A DNA stretch of 19,878 nucleotides from Flavobacteriaceae bacterium. Its GTDB lineage: Bacteria; Bacteroidota; Bacteroidia; Flavobacteriales; Flavobacteriaceae. The DNA lies in assembly GCA_027068695.1 (NCBI GenBank), contig JAMOMG010000298.1, positions 1-19,878 of the forward strand, given 5' to 3'. Below are positions 8,559-17,188 of the stretch, piece by piece (within the stretch, counting starts at the first letter, position 1; every line of letters begins with the position of its first letter). Both the position numbers and the translations under genes were made by a program. The notes under the pieces were generated by a model. It made no database searches and had not been told where the DNA came from. It saw nothing but the letters and a program-made list of their open reading frames with translations.

Positions 8559-9634
8559 AAAAAATTGTAACCATATTAGGAGCTAGACCACAGTTTGTAA
8601 AAGCAGCTGTTTTAAGTAGGGTAATTTCCAAGCATAATTTTATTGAAGAAGTTATTATACATACTGGGCAGCATTACGATGTTAATATGAGTGCTATTTT
8701 TTTTAGTGAAATGGAAATCCCTACACCAAAATATAACTTAGAAATTAATGGGTTAAGTCATGGAGCAATGACGGGACAAATGTTAGCAAAAATAGAAGAA
8801 GTGTTGGCAAAAGAAAAACCTGAGGCAGTTTTAGTTTACGGTGATACAAATTCAACACTTGCAGGTGCATTGGCTGCTAAAAAAATGAATATTAAAGTTA
8901 TTCATGTAGAGGCAGGGTTACGTTCTTTTAATATGAAAATGCCCGAAGAGGTAAACCGGATTTTAACAGATAGAATTTCAGATTTACTACTTTGTCCAAC
9001 AAGTATAGCTATTCAAAATCTACAAAAAGAAGGATTTGAAAATTTGGATACCAAAGTAGTAAAATGTGGAGATATTATGAAAGATGCTGTAGTGTTTTAC
9101 GGGAAAATTTCAGCAGAAAAATCTTCAATAATTTCAAAGTTACAATTGAAATCGAACAATTTTGTTTTAGCTACAATTCACCGCCAAGAGAATACAGACT
9201 CTATAGAGAGTTTAAAGGCTATTTTTGAAGGGCTAGAAGAAATAAATAAGCAAAAGCAAGTAGTAATACCATTGCATCCACGAACTAAAGCTATTTTAGA
9301 TGCACACAATTTAAAATATAACATTACTGTAATTGACCCTGTTGGTTATTTTGACATGCTAGAATTATTAAAAAATTGCAACTTGGTAATTACTGATAGT
9401 GGTGGGCTTCAAAAAGAGGCATTTTTTAATAACAAATATTGTATAATTGCAAGAGAAGAAACAGAGTGGGGTGAATTAGTTTCAAATGGATTTGCTAAAA
9501 TTGTAGGTAATAATGCAAATAAAATGATTTCTGCATTTCAAATTTTTCAAAGTTTATCTACCGATTTTGATATGGAATTATATGGAGATGAAGTAGGAGA
9601 AAAGGTGTATACTGAAATTCTTAATTTAATATAA
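8555..9634 (+). CDS. wecB: UDP-N-acetylglucosamine 2-epimerase (non-hydrolysing)
   Basis: The enzyme interconverts UDP-GlcNAc and UDP-ManNAc in the cytoplasm, supplying ManNAc or a ManNAc-derived sugar for surface glycans. The 359-aa length is close to the usual 370-380. Visible family motifs are GARPQFVKAA (8-18), HTGQHYD (36-42), VYGDTNSTLAG (94-104, D97), HVEAGLRS (117-124, E119), MPEEVNR (E131/E132), a variant TIHRQENT (normally SxHRxEN), PLHPRT and ITDSGGLQKEA near the C-terminus. These cover the positions equivalent to the catalytic Asp, Glu, Glu and His of the E. coli enzyme. No UDP-ManNAc dehydrogenase (wecC) is in the window, so the product is either used as ManNAc or oxidised by an enzyme encoded elsewhere. 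It overlaps the upstream gene by 4 nt and the flippase by 1 nt. Confidence 0.93.
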   Translation: MKKIVTILGARPQFVKAAVLSRVISKHNFIEEVIIHTGQHYDVNMSAIFFSEMEIPTPKYNLEINGLSHGAMTGQMLAKIEEVLAKEKPEAVLVYGDTNSTLAGALAAKKMNIKVIHVEAGLRSFNMKMPEEVNRILTDRISDLLLCPTSIAIQNLQKEGFENLDTKVVKCGDIMKDAVVFYGKISAEKSSIISKLQLKSNNFVLATIHRQENTDSIESLKAIFEGLEEINKQKQVVIPLHPRTKAILDAHNLKYNITVIDPVGYFDMLELLKNCNLVITDSGGLQKEAFFNNKYCIIAREETEWGELVSNGFAKIVGNNANKMISAFQIFQSLSTDFDMELYGDEVGEKVYTEILNLI

Positions 9635-11088
9635 TGGGAATTGTTTTAAAACAATCTTTTGTTAATACAGCCATCCTATTTTTAGGATTTGCCATAGGAG
9701 GTGTTAACGTATTGTTTTTATATACACATTTTTTACAGGAAAATTATTTTGGATTAATTACTTTTTTATTATCAACAGCAAATATAATTTTACCATTACT
9801 TGTTTTTGGCATGCAACACACGGTAATAAAATACTACTCATCGTATAAAACTAAAACAGAAAAAGACAGTTTTTTAATAACTACACTTTTAATTCCACTT
9901 ATTGTTATTATTCCTTTTGGGCTTGTAGGAACTTATTTTTATGAAACTATTTCAAATTGGCTTTCAGTAGAAAATCCTTTTATAAAAAAATATACAGGTC
10001 TTATTTTTATAATAGCCATTTTTATGGGCTATTTTGAAGTTTTTTACTCGTGGACAAAAGTTCAGTTTAACTCAATCTTTGGAAATTTTATAAAAGAAAT
10101 TTTTGCACGTATTTGTGTCTCATTATTATTAGTAGCAGTTTATATGGGTTGGCTTACAAATGAACAGTTTATTTATGCAGTAGTAGTTGTTTATGGGGTA
10201 CGAACATTAATAATGAAGATTTATGCACTTTATATTTATAGACCAAAGCTAATTTTTAAATTTCCATCTAATATTAAGAAGATAATTAATTTTTCATTGT
10301 ATATAATTGTTGCGGGTTCAGCGGCAGGAATTTTATTAGAAATAGATAAGTTTATGATTCCTCAAATGGAGCAAATAGCACAAGTTGCATATTATTCAGT
10401 AGGTATTTATATAGCAAGTGTTATAGCAATTCCAACAAGAGCAATGCAGCAAATTACAAGTCCTATTACAGCCAAAGATATGAACGATAATAATTTAATT
10501 GAGGTTGAAAAATTATACAAAAAAACTTCTATAAATTTATTGGTAATTGGAGGGTTGTTTTTTTTACTAATTAATTTAAATATTTCTGATTTATACGAAC
10601 TAATTAATAAACCTCAGTTTACAAAGGGAATATGGATTGTATTAATTATTTCTGTTGCTAAATTAATGGAGTTGGCTTTGGGTACAGCAAATGCAATTTT
10701 AGTAAATTCTAAATATTATAAAATATTTTTTTATTTATCATTAGCTATGGCAATTAGTGTAATTTTATTAAATAAATGGTTAATTAAAGCAATAGGTATT
10801 AACGGGGCAGCACTGGCTACCTTAATAGTTGTAATTGTATATAGTATTTATAAAATTGTTTACATTAAATCAAAATTAAGAATTCAGCCTTTTAGTCTAA
10901 AAACAATCAAATTATTATTGATAATTTTTGGAATATTTACGTCGTTTTATTTTTGGAATTTTAGTTTCAACCCGCTAGTAAACATAGCCCTCAAATCTTT
11001 AATTATCGTTTTTTTATATCTGGTACTTATTAAAAAAGCAACTATTTCAGAAGATATTAACGATTTGATATATAAGTATTTATATTAA
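9634..11088 (+). CDS. Polysaccharide/oligosaccharide flippase (Wzx-like, MOP superfamily)
   Basis: This 484-aa, very hydrophobic protein has about 12-14 membrane helices in the pattern of MOP-superfamily polysaccharide transporters. It begins with QSFVNTAILFLGFAIGGVNVLFLY and continues with ENYFGLITFLLSTANIILPLLVFGMQHTVIKYYSSY, both typical of Wzx/PST proteins. Mid-protein it has GSAAGILLEIDKFMI, a common signature at helix 7 that includes a conserved Asp-Lys. Such proteins flip lipid-linked oligosaccharides across the inner membrane. It is the last gene of the contiguous glycan unit; its ATG shares one base with the wecB stop (TAATG). No Wzy polymerase, ligase or priming phosphosugar transferase is present nearby, so those steps must be encoded elsewhere, or the flippase may serve a short glycan. 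Exact substrate unknown. Confidence 0.85.
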   Translation: MGIVLKQSFVNTAILFLGFAIGGVNVLFLYTHFLQENYFGLITFLLSTANIILPLLVFGMQHTVIKYYSSYKTKTEKDSFLITTLLIPLIVIIPFGLVGTYFYETISNWLSVENPFIKKYTGLIFIIAIFMGYFEVFYSWTKVQFNSIFGNFIKEIFARICVSLLLVAVYMGWLTNEQFIYAVVVVYGVRTLIMKIYALYIYRPKLIFKFPSNIKKIINFSLYIIVAGSAAGILLEIDKFMIPQMEQIAQVAYYSVGIYIASVIAIPTRAMQQITSPITAKDMNDNNLIEVEKLYKKTSINLLVIGGLFFLLINLNISDLYELINKPQFTKGIWIVLIISVAKLMELALGTANAILVNSKYYKIFFYLSLAMAISVILLNKWLIKAIGINGAALATLIVVIVYSIYKIVYIKSKLRIQPFSLKTIKLLLIIFGIFTSFYFWNFSFNPLVNIALKSLIIVFLYLVLIKKATISEDINDLIYKYLY

Positions 11089-11151
11089 AATTTATAGAAA
11101 TCAAAAAACAGTTTCCAAAATAAAAGTATTTTAATTTAAAAAAATGTTTGT

Positions 11152-11766
11152 ATGGTATATTTAACTCACCTTTTTTATGGAATAATTATGGCATATTTCG
11201 GCCTAATTTCCCCAGGAATGCTTAATATGACTGCTTTAAAAACAAGGATAGATGTTGGTAGAGCAGCAAGTGTTAAGTATGCTTTTGGAGCGGCAATTGT
11301 AGTATTAATTCAAGCAGGAATAGCATTGCTTTTTGCAGATTACTTTATTAAAAACCCTAAAGTTATTGAAGTTTTAAAAACCGTTGGAGTATTTGTGTTT
11401 TTTGCTTTGGCTGTTTTTTTCTTCTTTCTTTCTAGAAAAAAAATAGCTACAAAAGCTAAAAGTGGGACAGGTAATTTTTTTATAAAAGGTATGGCAATGT
11501 CAGCCGTTAATATGTTGGCTATTCCTTTTTATTTAGGAATAAGTATTTATTTAGCTTCAGAAAGTAAAATTATTGTAGAACAACCTTATATTTCAATATT
11601 TGTTTTAGGAGCATCCATAGGTTCATTCTTATTATTTTTTACGTACATATCTTTTGCAAAAATTATTATTAAGAAAATATCATTTATTGCGACTAACATA
11701 AACGTAATCTTAAGTTTGTTATTTTTCCTATTAGGAATTTTAACATTGATTAAGTTATTGCCTTAA
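11152..11766 (+). CDS. LysE family transporter
   Basis: This 204-aa inner-membrane protein has about six hydrophobic segments. The first contains GIIMAYFGLISPGMLNMTALKTRID, a Bacteroidota variant of the LysE/RhtB signature in which a Pro-Gly (SPGMLNM) ends helix 1. Helices near residues 45-65, 78-102, 120-140, 148-168 and 178-202 follow. Family members export amino acids or related small metabolites; the substrate here cannot be read. The gene is separated from the flippase by 63 nt of AT-rich DNA with no clear terminator, so read-through from the glycan operon is possible, but a functional link is doubtful. I chose the ATG at 11152 because it precedes the complete first helix; an out-of-frame ATG lies just upstream. 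Confidence 0.75.
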   Translation: MVYLTHLFYGIIMAYFGLISPGMLNMTALKTRIDVGRAASVKYAFGAAIVVLIQAGIALLFADYFIKNPKVIEVLKTVGVFVFFALAVFFFFLSRKKIATKAKSGTGNFFIKGMAMSAVNMLAIPFYLGISIYLASESKIIVEQPYISIFVLGASIGSFLLFFTYISFAKIIIKKISFIATNINVILSLLFFLLGILTLIKLLP

Positions 11767-11806
11767 ATTATTTTTATATTTACGAACACAAATAATTAAT
11801 TTTAAT

Positions 11807-12301
11807 ATGATTTTAGCTATTGAGAAAAACTTACACAGAGGTATTCAACTTTTAAGTAATATTTCTGATGATGAATACAGTAATACAACAATAGCGCCTT
11901 ATTATTCAAGTATAGGAAGTCATATGCGACATATTCTAGATGTTTTTGATTGCATTTTTGATGGGCTGAATGAAGGTGAAATTAACCTTGTAAATAGAAA
12001 ACGAAATGAATTAGCCGAAAATTACACCAAAGAAGGTTTAGCCTATTTTGATGAAATTTTGAAAAAGTTAGATGCTTTAAGAACCAAAGATTTCGATATA
12101 ATTGTTAAAGTAACAGATGATTTGGGCTTAGGTATGATTACGGCAAATTTTACGTTGGCAGCCATCTTAATTCAAGCTCATAGTCATGCGATTCATCATT
12201 TTGCAAGTGTTGGTTATATTATATCTCAATTAGGAATTAGTTTACCTGATGAAGATTTTGGTTTCAATCCAACAACACCACGTGATAAAGTGGTTAGATA
12301 G
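11807..12301 (+). CDS. DinB family protein (putative metal-dependent four-helix protein)
   Basis: This 164-aa, all-helical protein resembles DinB/YfiT-fold proteins. It has SSIGSHMRHILDVFD (H39, H42) and later LIQAHSHAIHHFASVGYI (H125, H127, H130, H131), histidines placed to form the metal site typical of the fold. Family members include thiol-dependent transferases, but most, like this one, have no assigned reaction. The C-terminal PDEDFGFNPTTPRDK tail is characteristic of Bacteroidota homologues as far as I recall. It starts 40 nt after the LysE gene. Its last 8 nt overlap the end of the opposing ATP-grasp gene, so the two transcripts must overlap at their 3' ends. No terminator hairpin is evident between them. 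Confidence 0.75.
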   Translation: MILAIEKNLHRGIQLLSNISDDEYSNTTIAPYYSSIGSHMRHILDVFDCIFDGLNEGEINLVNRKRNELAENYTKEGLAYFDEILKKLDALRTKDFDIIVKVTDDLGLGMITANFTLAAILIQAHSHAIHHFASVGYIISQLGISLPDEDFGFNPTTPRDKVVR

Positions 12302-13355
12302 GATAGGTAGCATTTAATTTTTTAATTTCTGTAAGATATTTTTTATAGCTAAAATAAAGGTTAATTAAATAGCTAAGGTTTGTATAGTTTATGTTATTTA
12401 ATTTCTTATTATGAATTCCAATTTCATAAATTATTTTCCAATGATTTTTAATTGTTTTTAGAGCACTAAAATAGGTTCCTTTACTTGGGTCATAAATATG
12501 TGTAGGCTCAGAAATTATTCCGTTAATTTCTATAATTTTAAAATTTTCACCTTCTAATAATTCATCAAAATTATTATATTTAATATCAACCCTTCCATAA
12601 TACCAACCTTTTATATTTTTGTTCAATTTATCTAAAATAGTTGTTAATTTCGGAGTTATTAAGTGATTTCCATTTATAAACTGAGTACCTTTTGAATGAT
12701 TACCAATTACAGTTAGAATAATTTCTTCATTTTTAAAAGGAACTGTTTGTAGCTTATCTTTGTTTAATTCAGAAATTAATTCAATATAAATTTTGGCTCT
12801 TTTGTTGTTTCTAATAAGTTCTAAAAGGGTAGATTTTCCATCTCCAAGAACTGTTAAATATTTTTTTAGTGTAATTGATGTTATTGTTCCTTCTTTTTCT
12901 CCGGGAATTCTGTAATAAAAAATACCACACTCTTTTTTAAGATTGATAAACTCCTGTACTATTAAATTAATGGAGTTGTATTTTTGTATGTATTGTGAAA
13001 GTTCTTTTTCAGAATTAATTTTTTTAACTAATAACCCTCTAAAACCAACATCAGGTTTAATTATTAAAGGAAATACAATGTTTTGTGATGAAATTTTTAA
13101 TAAAATGCTAGCTATTTTTGTGCCTTTTTCAATGAAAATTGTTTTTGGACTGTATTTTTTAGGAACTAGTAAAACAGTATCATATTTAGATTCTAATCCA
13201 TTTCCAGAGCCTTCGATTGCAGGGTTAACTGCTGAAAAAAAACCAAAACTTCTGGATTTTACAGCCAAGTATAAAGCATAAGGAACTACAGGTATATAGA
13301 ACATAAATGATGGCCAATATTCCCAGTTTGTAAACTTCTTTAAGTTACAAAACAT
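12294..13355 (-). CDS. ATP-grasp ligase domain protein (D-Ala-D-Ala ligase-like fold), substrate unknown
   Basis: This 353-aa protein has ATP-grasp features. The nucleotide-binding lysine strand is PLIIKPDVGFRG (about residues 96-107, K100). The hinge is LIVQEFI (131-137), a small-loop region is TVLGDGKSTLLELI (168-181), and the metal-binding end is GRVDIKYNN (254-262) plus FKIIEINGIISEPTHIYDP (272-290), with E276 and N278 as likely magnesium ligands. About 90 N-terminal residues (WEYWPSFMFYIPVVPYALYLAV) look like a family-specific substrate or membrane-facing part rather than a classical pre-ATP-grasp domain. ATP-grasp enzymes make amide or ester bonds through an acyl-phosphate; which acid and amine are joined here is not visible. 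It starts 2 nt after the DUF6095-like gene and is surely co-transcribed with it. Its 3' end overlaps the convergent dinB-like gene. Confidence 0.75.
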   Translation of the reverse strand: MFCNLKKFTNWEYWPSFMFYIPVVPYALYLAVKSRSFGFFSAVNPAIEGSGNGLESKYDTVLLVPKKYSPKTIFIEKGTKIASILLKISSQNIVFPLIIKPDVGFRGLLVKKINSEKELSQYIQKYNSINLIVQEFINLKKECGIFYYRIPGEKEGTITSITLKKYLTVLGDGKSTLLELIRNNKRAKIYIELISELNKDKLQTVPFKNEEIILTVIGNHSKGTQFINGNHLITPKLTTILDKLNKNIKGWYYGRVDIKYNNFDELLEGENFKIIEINGIISEPTHIYDPSKGTYFSALKTIKNHWKIIYEIGIHNKKLNNINYTNLSYLINLYFSYKKYLTEIKKLNATYPI

Positions 13356-13357
13356 AA

Positions 13358-13582
13358 CTATTTACTGCTAAAAAAAGCATTCAAAAGAATACGAATTCCT
13401 AAAAAACCTATAATCATAGCTGTTATTGCAGCTAATATTCCTGTAATAAGCCATAAATAATTATTTTCTTGTTTAATAGCTTTAAAACCTATTGTGATTA
13501 AAATAGGAGCTAAAATAACTAAAGGAAATGCAATTAACTCATATTTTAAACCCCTCATCAATTCTTTTCTATCAGTTGCCAT
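13358..13582 (-). CDS. DUF6095-like small membrane protein
   Basis: The 74-aa protein has two predicted membrane helices (about residues 15-33 and 42-66) joined by a short polar turn (KAIKQENNYLW), with a basic N-terminus (TDRKELMRGLKYE) and a short C-terminal FFSSK. The size, MRGLKY opening and two-helix layout fit DUF6095, a small Bacteroidota family of unknown function. The gene is immediately upstream (2 nt) of the ATP-grasp gene, so both probably act at or near the inner membrane. The name is from memory of the family pattern and is less certain than the coding call. Confidence 0.65.
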   Translation of the reverse strand: MATDRKELMRGLKYELIAFPLVILAPILITIGFKAIKQENNYLWLITGILAAITAMIIGFLGIRILLNAFFSSK

Positions 13583-13676
13583 TAATAATGATTTAGTTTT
13601 AAGTGCATAAAATTTGTTTTTAATAGAGTTAAAAATAAGTGATTTATTTTAGACTAATATACTTTTCATAAATAAA

Positions 13677-13712
13677 TACAAAAAGCTTTAACATTTGTTA
13701 AAGCTTTTTGTA
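13677..13712 (-). terminator. Rho-independent terminator of icd
   Basis: A perfect 17-bp inverted repeat (13677-13693 and 13696-13712, core AAAAGCTTTAACA) with a 2-nt centre lies 25 nt after the icd stop. On the minus strand it is followed by a T-rich stretch. It is nearly symmetrical, but transcription towards it comes only from icd. Confidence 0.85.
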
Positions 13713-13737
13713 TAAAATCTTATTTAATGATTTTAAT

Positions 13738-15981
<2,244 letters not shown>

Positions 15982-16048
15982 TTAAAATTACAATTATCAT
16001 TGTTATAACTAATTGTAACATTGCTAAATTAATTTAATAAAAGTTGAA

Positions 16049-16056
16049 CAAAGATA
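16049..16056 (-). promoter_or_regulatory. icd: icd promoter -7 box (TATCTTTG)
   Basis: TATCTTTG is an exact TAnnTTTG match on the minus strand, 82 nt before the icd ATG, giving a leader of about 75 nt. The -33 region has only a T-run about 19 nt upstream, without a clear TTG. Confidence 0.5.
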
Positions 16057-16140
16057 GTGAATAATGATGGAAAAATTGATTGCGAAAACGTTATAAATAA
16101 GGTCGTTTTTTTAGAATTATACGAAAATAAAATACCTTAA

Positions 16141-16611
16141 TTTAAGAAAAACAAAAGCCATCATATTGATTTCTCAATATCATGGCTTTTTGCTGAAACT
16201 ATTTCTCTAATAAGTCTTTAGTAAAAATTGGTTGGTAGCTTTTTGTCATTCTAGTTAAAGTACAACACTATCAACCTTTCTACCGTATCTTGTTGCTATT
16301 CTTACAAACTACAACTTCTTATTGGATAAGTAGTTTCTTTTAAAATAAAACTCAAAACTTTGTTGTAACTTAAGAAAATTACTTGCTTTAAAATTTTATT
16401 TTAAAATTTGTCTTTAAAATCATGTGTTTCCAGTTATTCATGCTAAATACTCGGGCACATTACTAATTAAAGTTTGATTTTAAAAACGATGTTCAAGAAC
16501 ATTTTAGAATTTGCGTTGAGTCTCTAAACTCGACCTTAAGATTTGCATCTTAAAGTTTACTCTATAGCCCCTCCGCTAATTCTTCTGTAAAAGAAGCACA
16601 GAAAAACCTAT
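16141..16611 (-). ncRNA. Candidate independent structured RNA, about 470 nt, unidentified
   Basis: The bounds are a TTG-18 nt-TAAATTTG promoter just upstream and a strong terminator at the 3' end, both on the minus strand. The interior has no long reading frame. Helices I can draw: a 9-bp stem closed by GCAA (16555-16547 with 16542-16534); GAGU/ACUC (16531-16528 with 16521-16518); an AUGUU-CUUG-AACAU hairpin near 16500; a larger AUGUG/CACAU stem; a composite hairpin with AAACUA/UAGUUT-type outer pairs (16336-16331 with 16311-16306) and CUUAU/AUAAG inner pairs (16330-16326 with 16322-16318). The 5' UUUUUCUG (16606-16599) can also pair with CAGcAAAAA (16195-16187) near the 3' end, which could close the molecule. 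I find no RNase P core (GAGGAAAGUCC, ACAGAA), no tmRNA ends or tag, and no SRP or 6S signature. Identity unknown; it could be a known flavobacterial RNA family that I cannot recognise by eye. Confidence 0.55.
16153..16190 (-). terminator. Rho-independent terminator of the candidate RNA gene
   Basis: Two 17-nt arms (16153-16169 and 16174-16190, core AAAAGCCAT) with one mismatch and a 4-nt loop. On the minus strand the stem is followed directly by TTTTGTTTTTCTTAAATT, a good U-tract. On the plus strand the tract is poor, so it works mainly for minus-strand transcription arriving from about 16611. Confidence 0.85.
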
Positions 16612-16615
16612 TTTC

Positions 16616-16644
16616 CAAATTTACAACTGTTTAGTTTTTAACAA
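16616..16644 (-). promoter_or_regulatory. Promoter of the candidate RNA gene (TTG-18-TAAATTTG)
   Basis: TTG at 16644-16642, an 18-nt spacer and TAAATTTG at 16623-16616 fit the flavobacterial consensus (-33 TTG, -7 TAnnTTTG). It is one of the two best complete promoters in the window; the other drives rplS and has the identical -7 box. Transcription would start near 16611-16608. Confidence 0.65.
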
Positions 16645-16680
16645 GATATAAACTTGACTTATAAACATTTGTTAATAATA

Positions 16681-16713
16681 ATAAACCCGTACTGAATTTC
16701 AGTACGGGTTTAT
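16681..16713 (-). terminator. rplS: Rho-independent terminator of rplS
   Basis: A perfect 15-bp stem (16681-16695 with 16699-16713, core AAACCCGTACTGA) with a 3-nt loop lies 22 nt after the rplS stop. It is followed on the minus strand by a T-rich but interrupted tract (TATTATTAAC). It separates rplS from the RNA gene downstream. Confidence 0.8.
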
Positions 16714-16734
16714 ATAATGTTATTTGAGAATAAA

Positions 16735-17088
16735 TTATCCTCTTCTCTTTTCTGTAATTCTCGCTTTTTTACCTGTTAAGCCTCTAAAGTAGAAAATACG
16801 TGCTCTACGAACTTTACCATGTTTGTTAACTTCAATTTTTTGAATAGCAGGTAGGTTAATTGGAAAAATACGTTCTACACCAACAGTTCCAGACATTTTT
16901 CTAATAGTGAACGTTTCTGAAGAACCGCTTCCTCTTCGTTGTATTACAGTACCTCTAAAAAACTGTGTACGAGTTTTTTCACCTTCTCTAATTTCATAAT
17001 ATACTGTAATTGTGTCTCCAGCTTGAAATTGAGGAAATTCTTTTTTAGCTACAAATTCGTCTTGTACAAACTTTACTAAGTTATCCAT
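16735..17088 (-). CDS. rplS: 50S ribosomal protein L19
   Basis: L19 (bL19) sits at the 30S-50S interface. Signatures are FQAGDTITVYYEIREGEKTRTQFFRGTVIQRRGSGSSETFTIRK and VGVERIFPINLPAIQKIEV...KVRRARIFYFRG, followed by a basic end (KARITEKRRG). I start it at 17088 (MDNLVKFVQDEF, 117 aa), which is the normal family start and length. An in-frame ATG 12 codons earlier (17124) would read through the leader hairpin and gives no family-like sequence. The gene follows trmD but has its own promoter overlapping the trmD 3' end, so its expression need not follow trmD. A hairpin in its leader may serve autoregulation. Confidence 0.97.
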   Translation of the reverse strand: MDNLVKFVQDEFVAKKEFPQFQAGDTITVYYEIREGEKTRTQFFRGTVIQRRGSGSSETFTIRKMSGTVGVERIFPINLPAIQKIEVNKHGKVRRARIFYFRGLTGKKARITEKRRG

Positions 17089-17110
17089 CTTTAAATTTTT
17101 AATGGGTTTT

Positions 17111-17153
17111 TCAATAATCAACATTCACGATTTTCGTCAGAGGTTAATTTTGA
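17111..17153 (-). promoter_or_regulatory. rplS: Candidate rplS (L19) autoregulatory leader hairpin
   Basis: Between the rplS promoter and its start the RNA can form a two-tier hairpin. A lower 11-bp stem pairs 17153-17143 with 17122-17111, with one bulged A. An internal loop follows, then an upper ACGA/UCGU stem (17137-17134 with 17130-17127) with an AAA loop. An L19 leader in flavobacteria has been described as far as I recall; whether this is that motif needs a covariance-model comparison. Confidence 0.5.
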
Positions 17154-17158
17154 GTGTG

Positions 17159-17188
17159 CAAATTTAAGAAAAAAGATTAGTCTTCCAA
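17159..17188 (-). promoter_or_regulatory. rplS: rplS promoter (TTG-19-TAAATTTG) overlapping the trmD end
   Basis: TTG at 17188-17186, a 19-nt spacer and TAAATTTG at 17166-17159 match the Bacteroidota consensus. The -33 element lies in the last codons of trmD. The start site would be near 17153, leaving a leader of about 65 nt. Confidence 0.65.

Noticed and set aside
11089..11151. Terminator after the flippase gene
   Set aside because: Only a 6-bp all-AT hairpin (AAAATA/TATTTT) is present; too weak to call.
12943..13281. 112-codon plus-strand reading frame opposite the ATP-grasp gene
   Set aside because: Antisense shadow of a well-supported gene; no family features and low-complexity composition.
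16098..16139. Inverted repeat TAAGGT-CGT / ACG-ACCTTA upstream of icd
   Set aside because: Long AT-rich loop and weak stem; it lies between the RNA terminator and the icd promoter. Could be an operator, but nothing supports that.
16199..16308. Two short minus-strand frames: FVRIATRYGRKVDSVVL (16308-16255) and a 17-codon ATG frame MTKSYQPIFTKDLLEK (16249-16199)
   Set aside because: The first has no start and a stop immediately before it; its RIATRY resembles transposase ends only by chance length. The second ends just before the terminator but has no ribosome-binding context; too short to call without conservation data.
16141..16611. RNase P RNA, tmRNA, SRP RNA or 6S RNA as identity of the intergenic RNA
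   Set aside because: The near-invariant RNase P core segments, the tmRNA tRNA-like ends and tag frame, and SRP or 6S signatures are not visible on either strand. Only weak partial similarity (GGAGG...CTATAGAG) was seen.
17089..17124. 12-codon N-terminal extension of rplS
   Set aside because: Not found in L19 proteins, and the DNA is better explained as the lower part of the leader hairpin.
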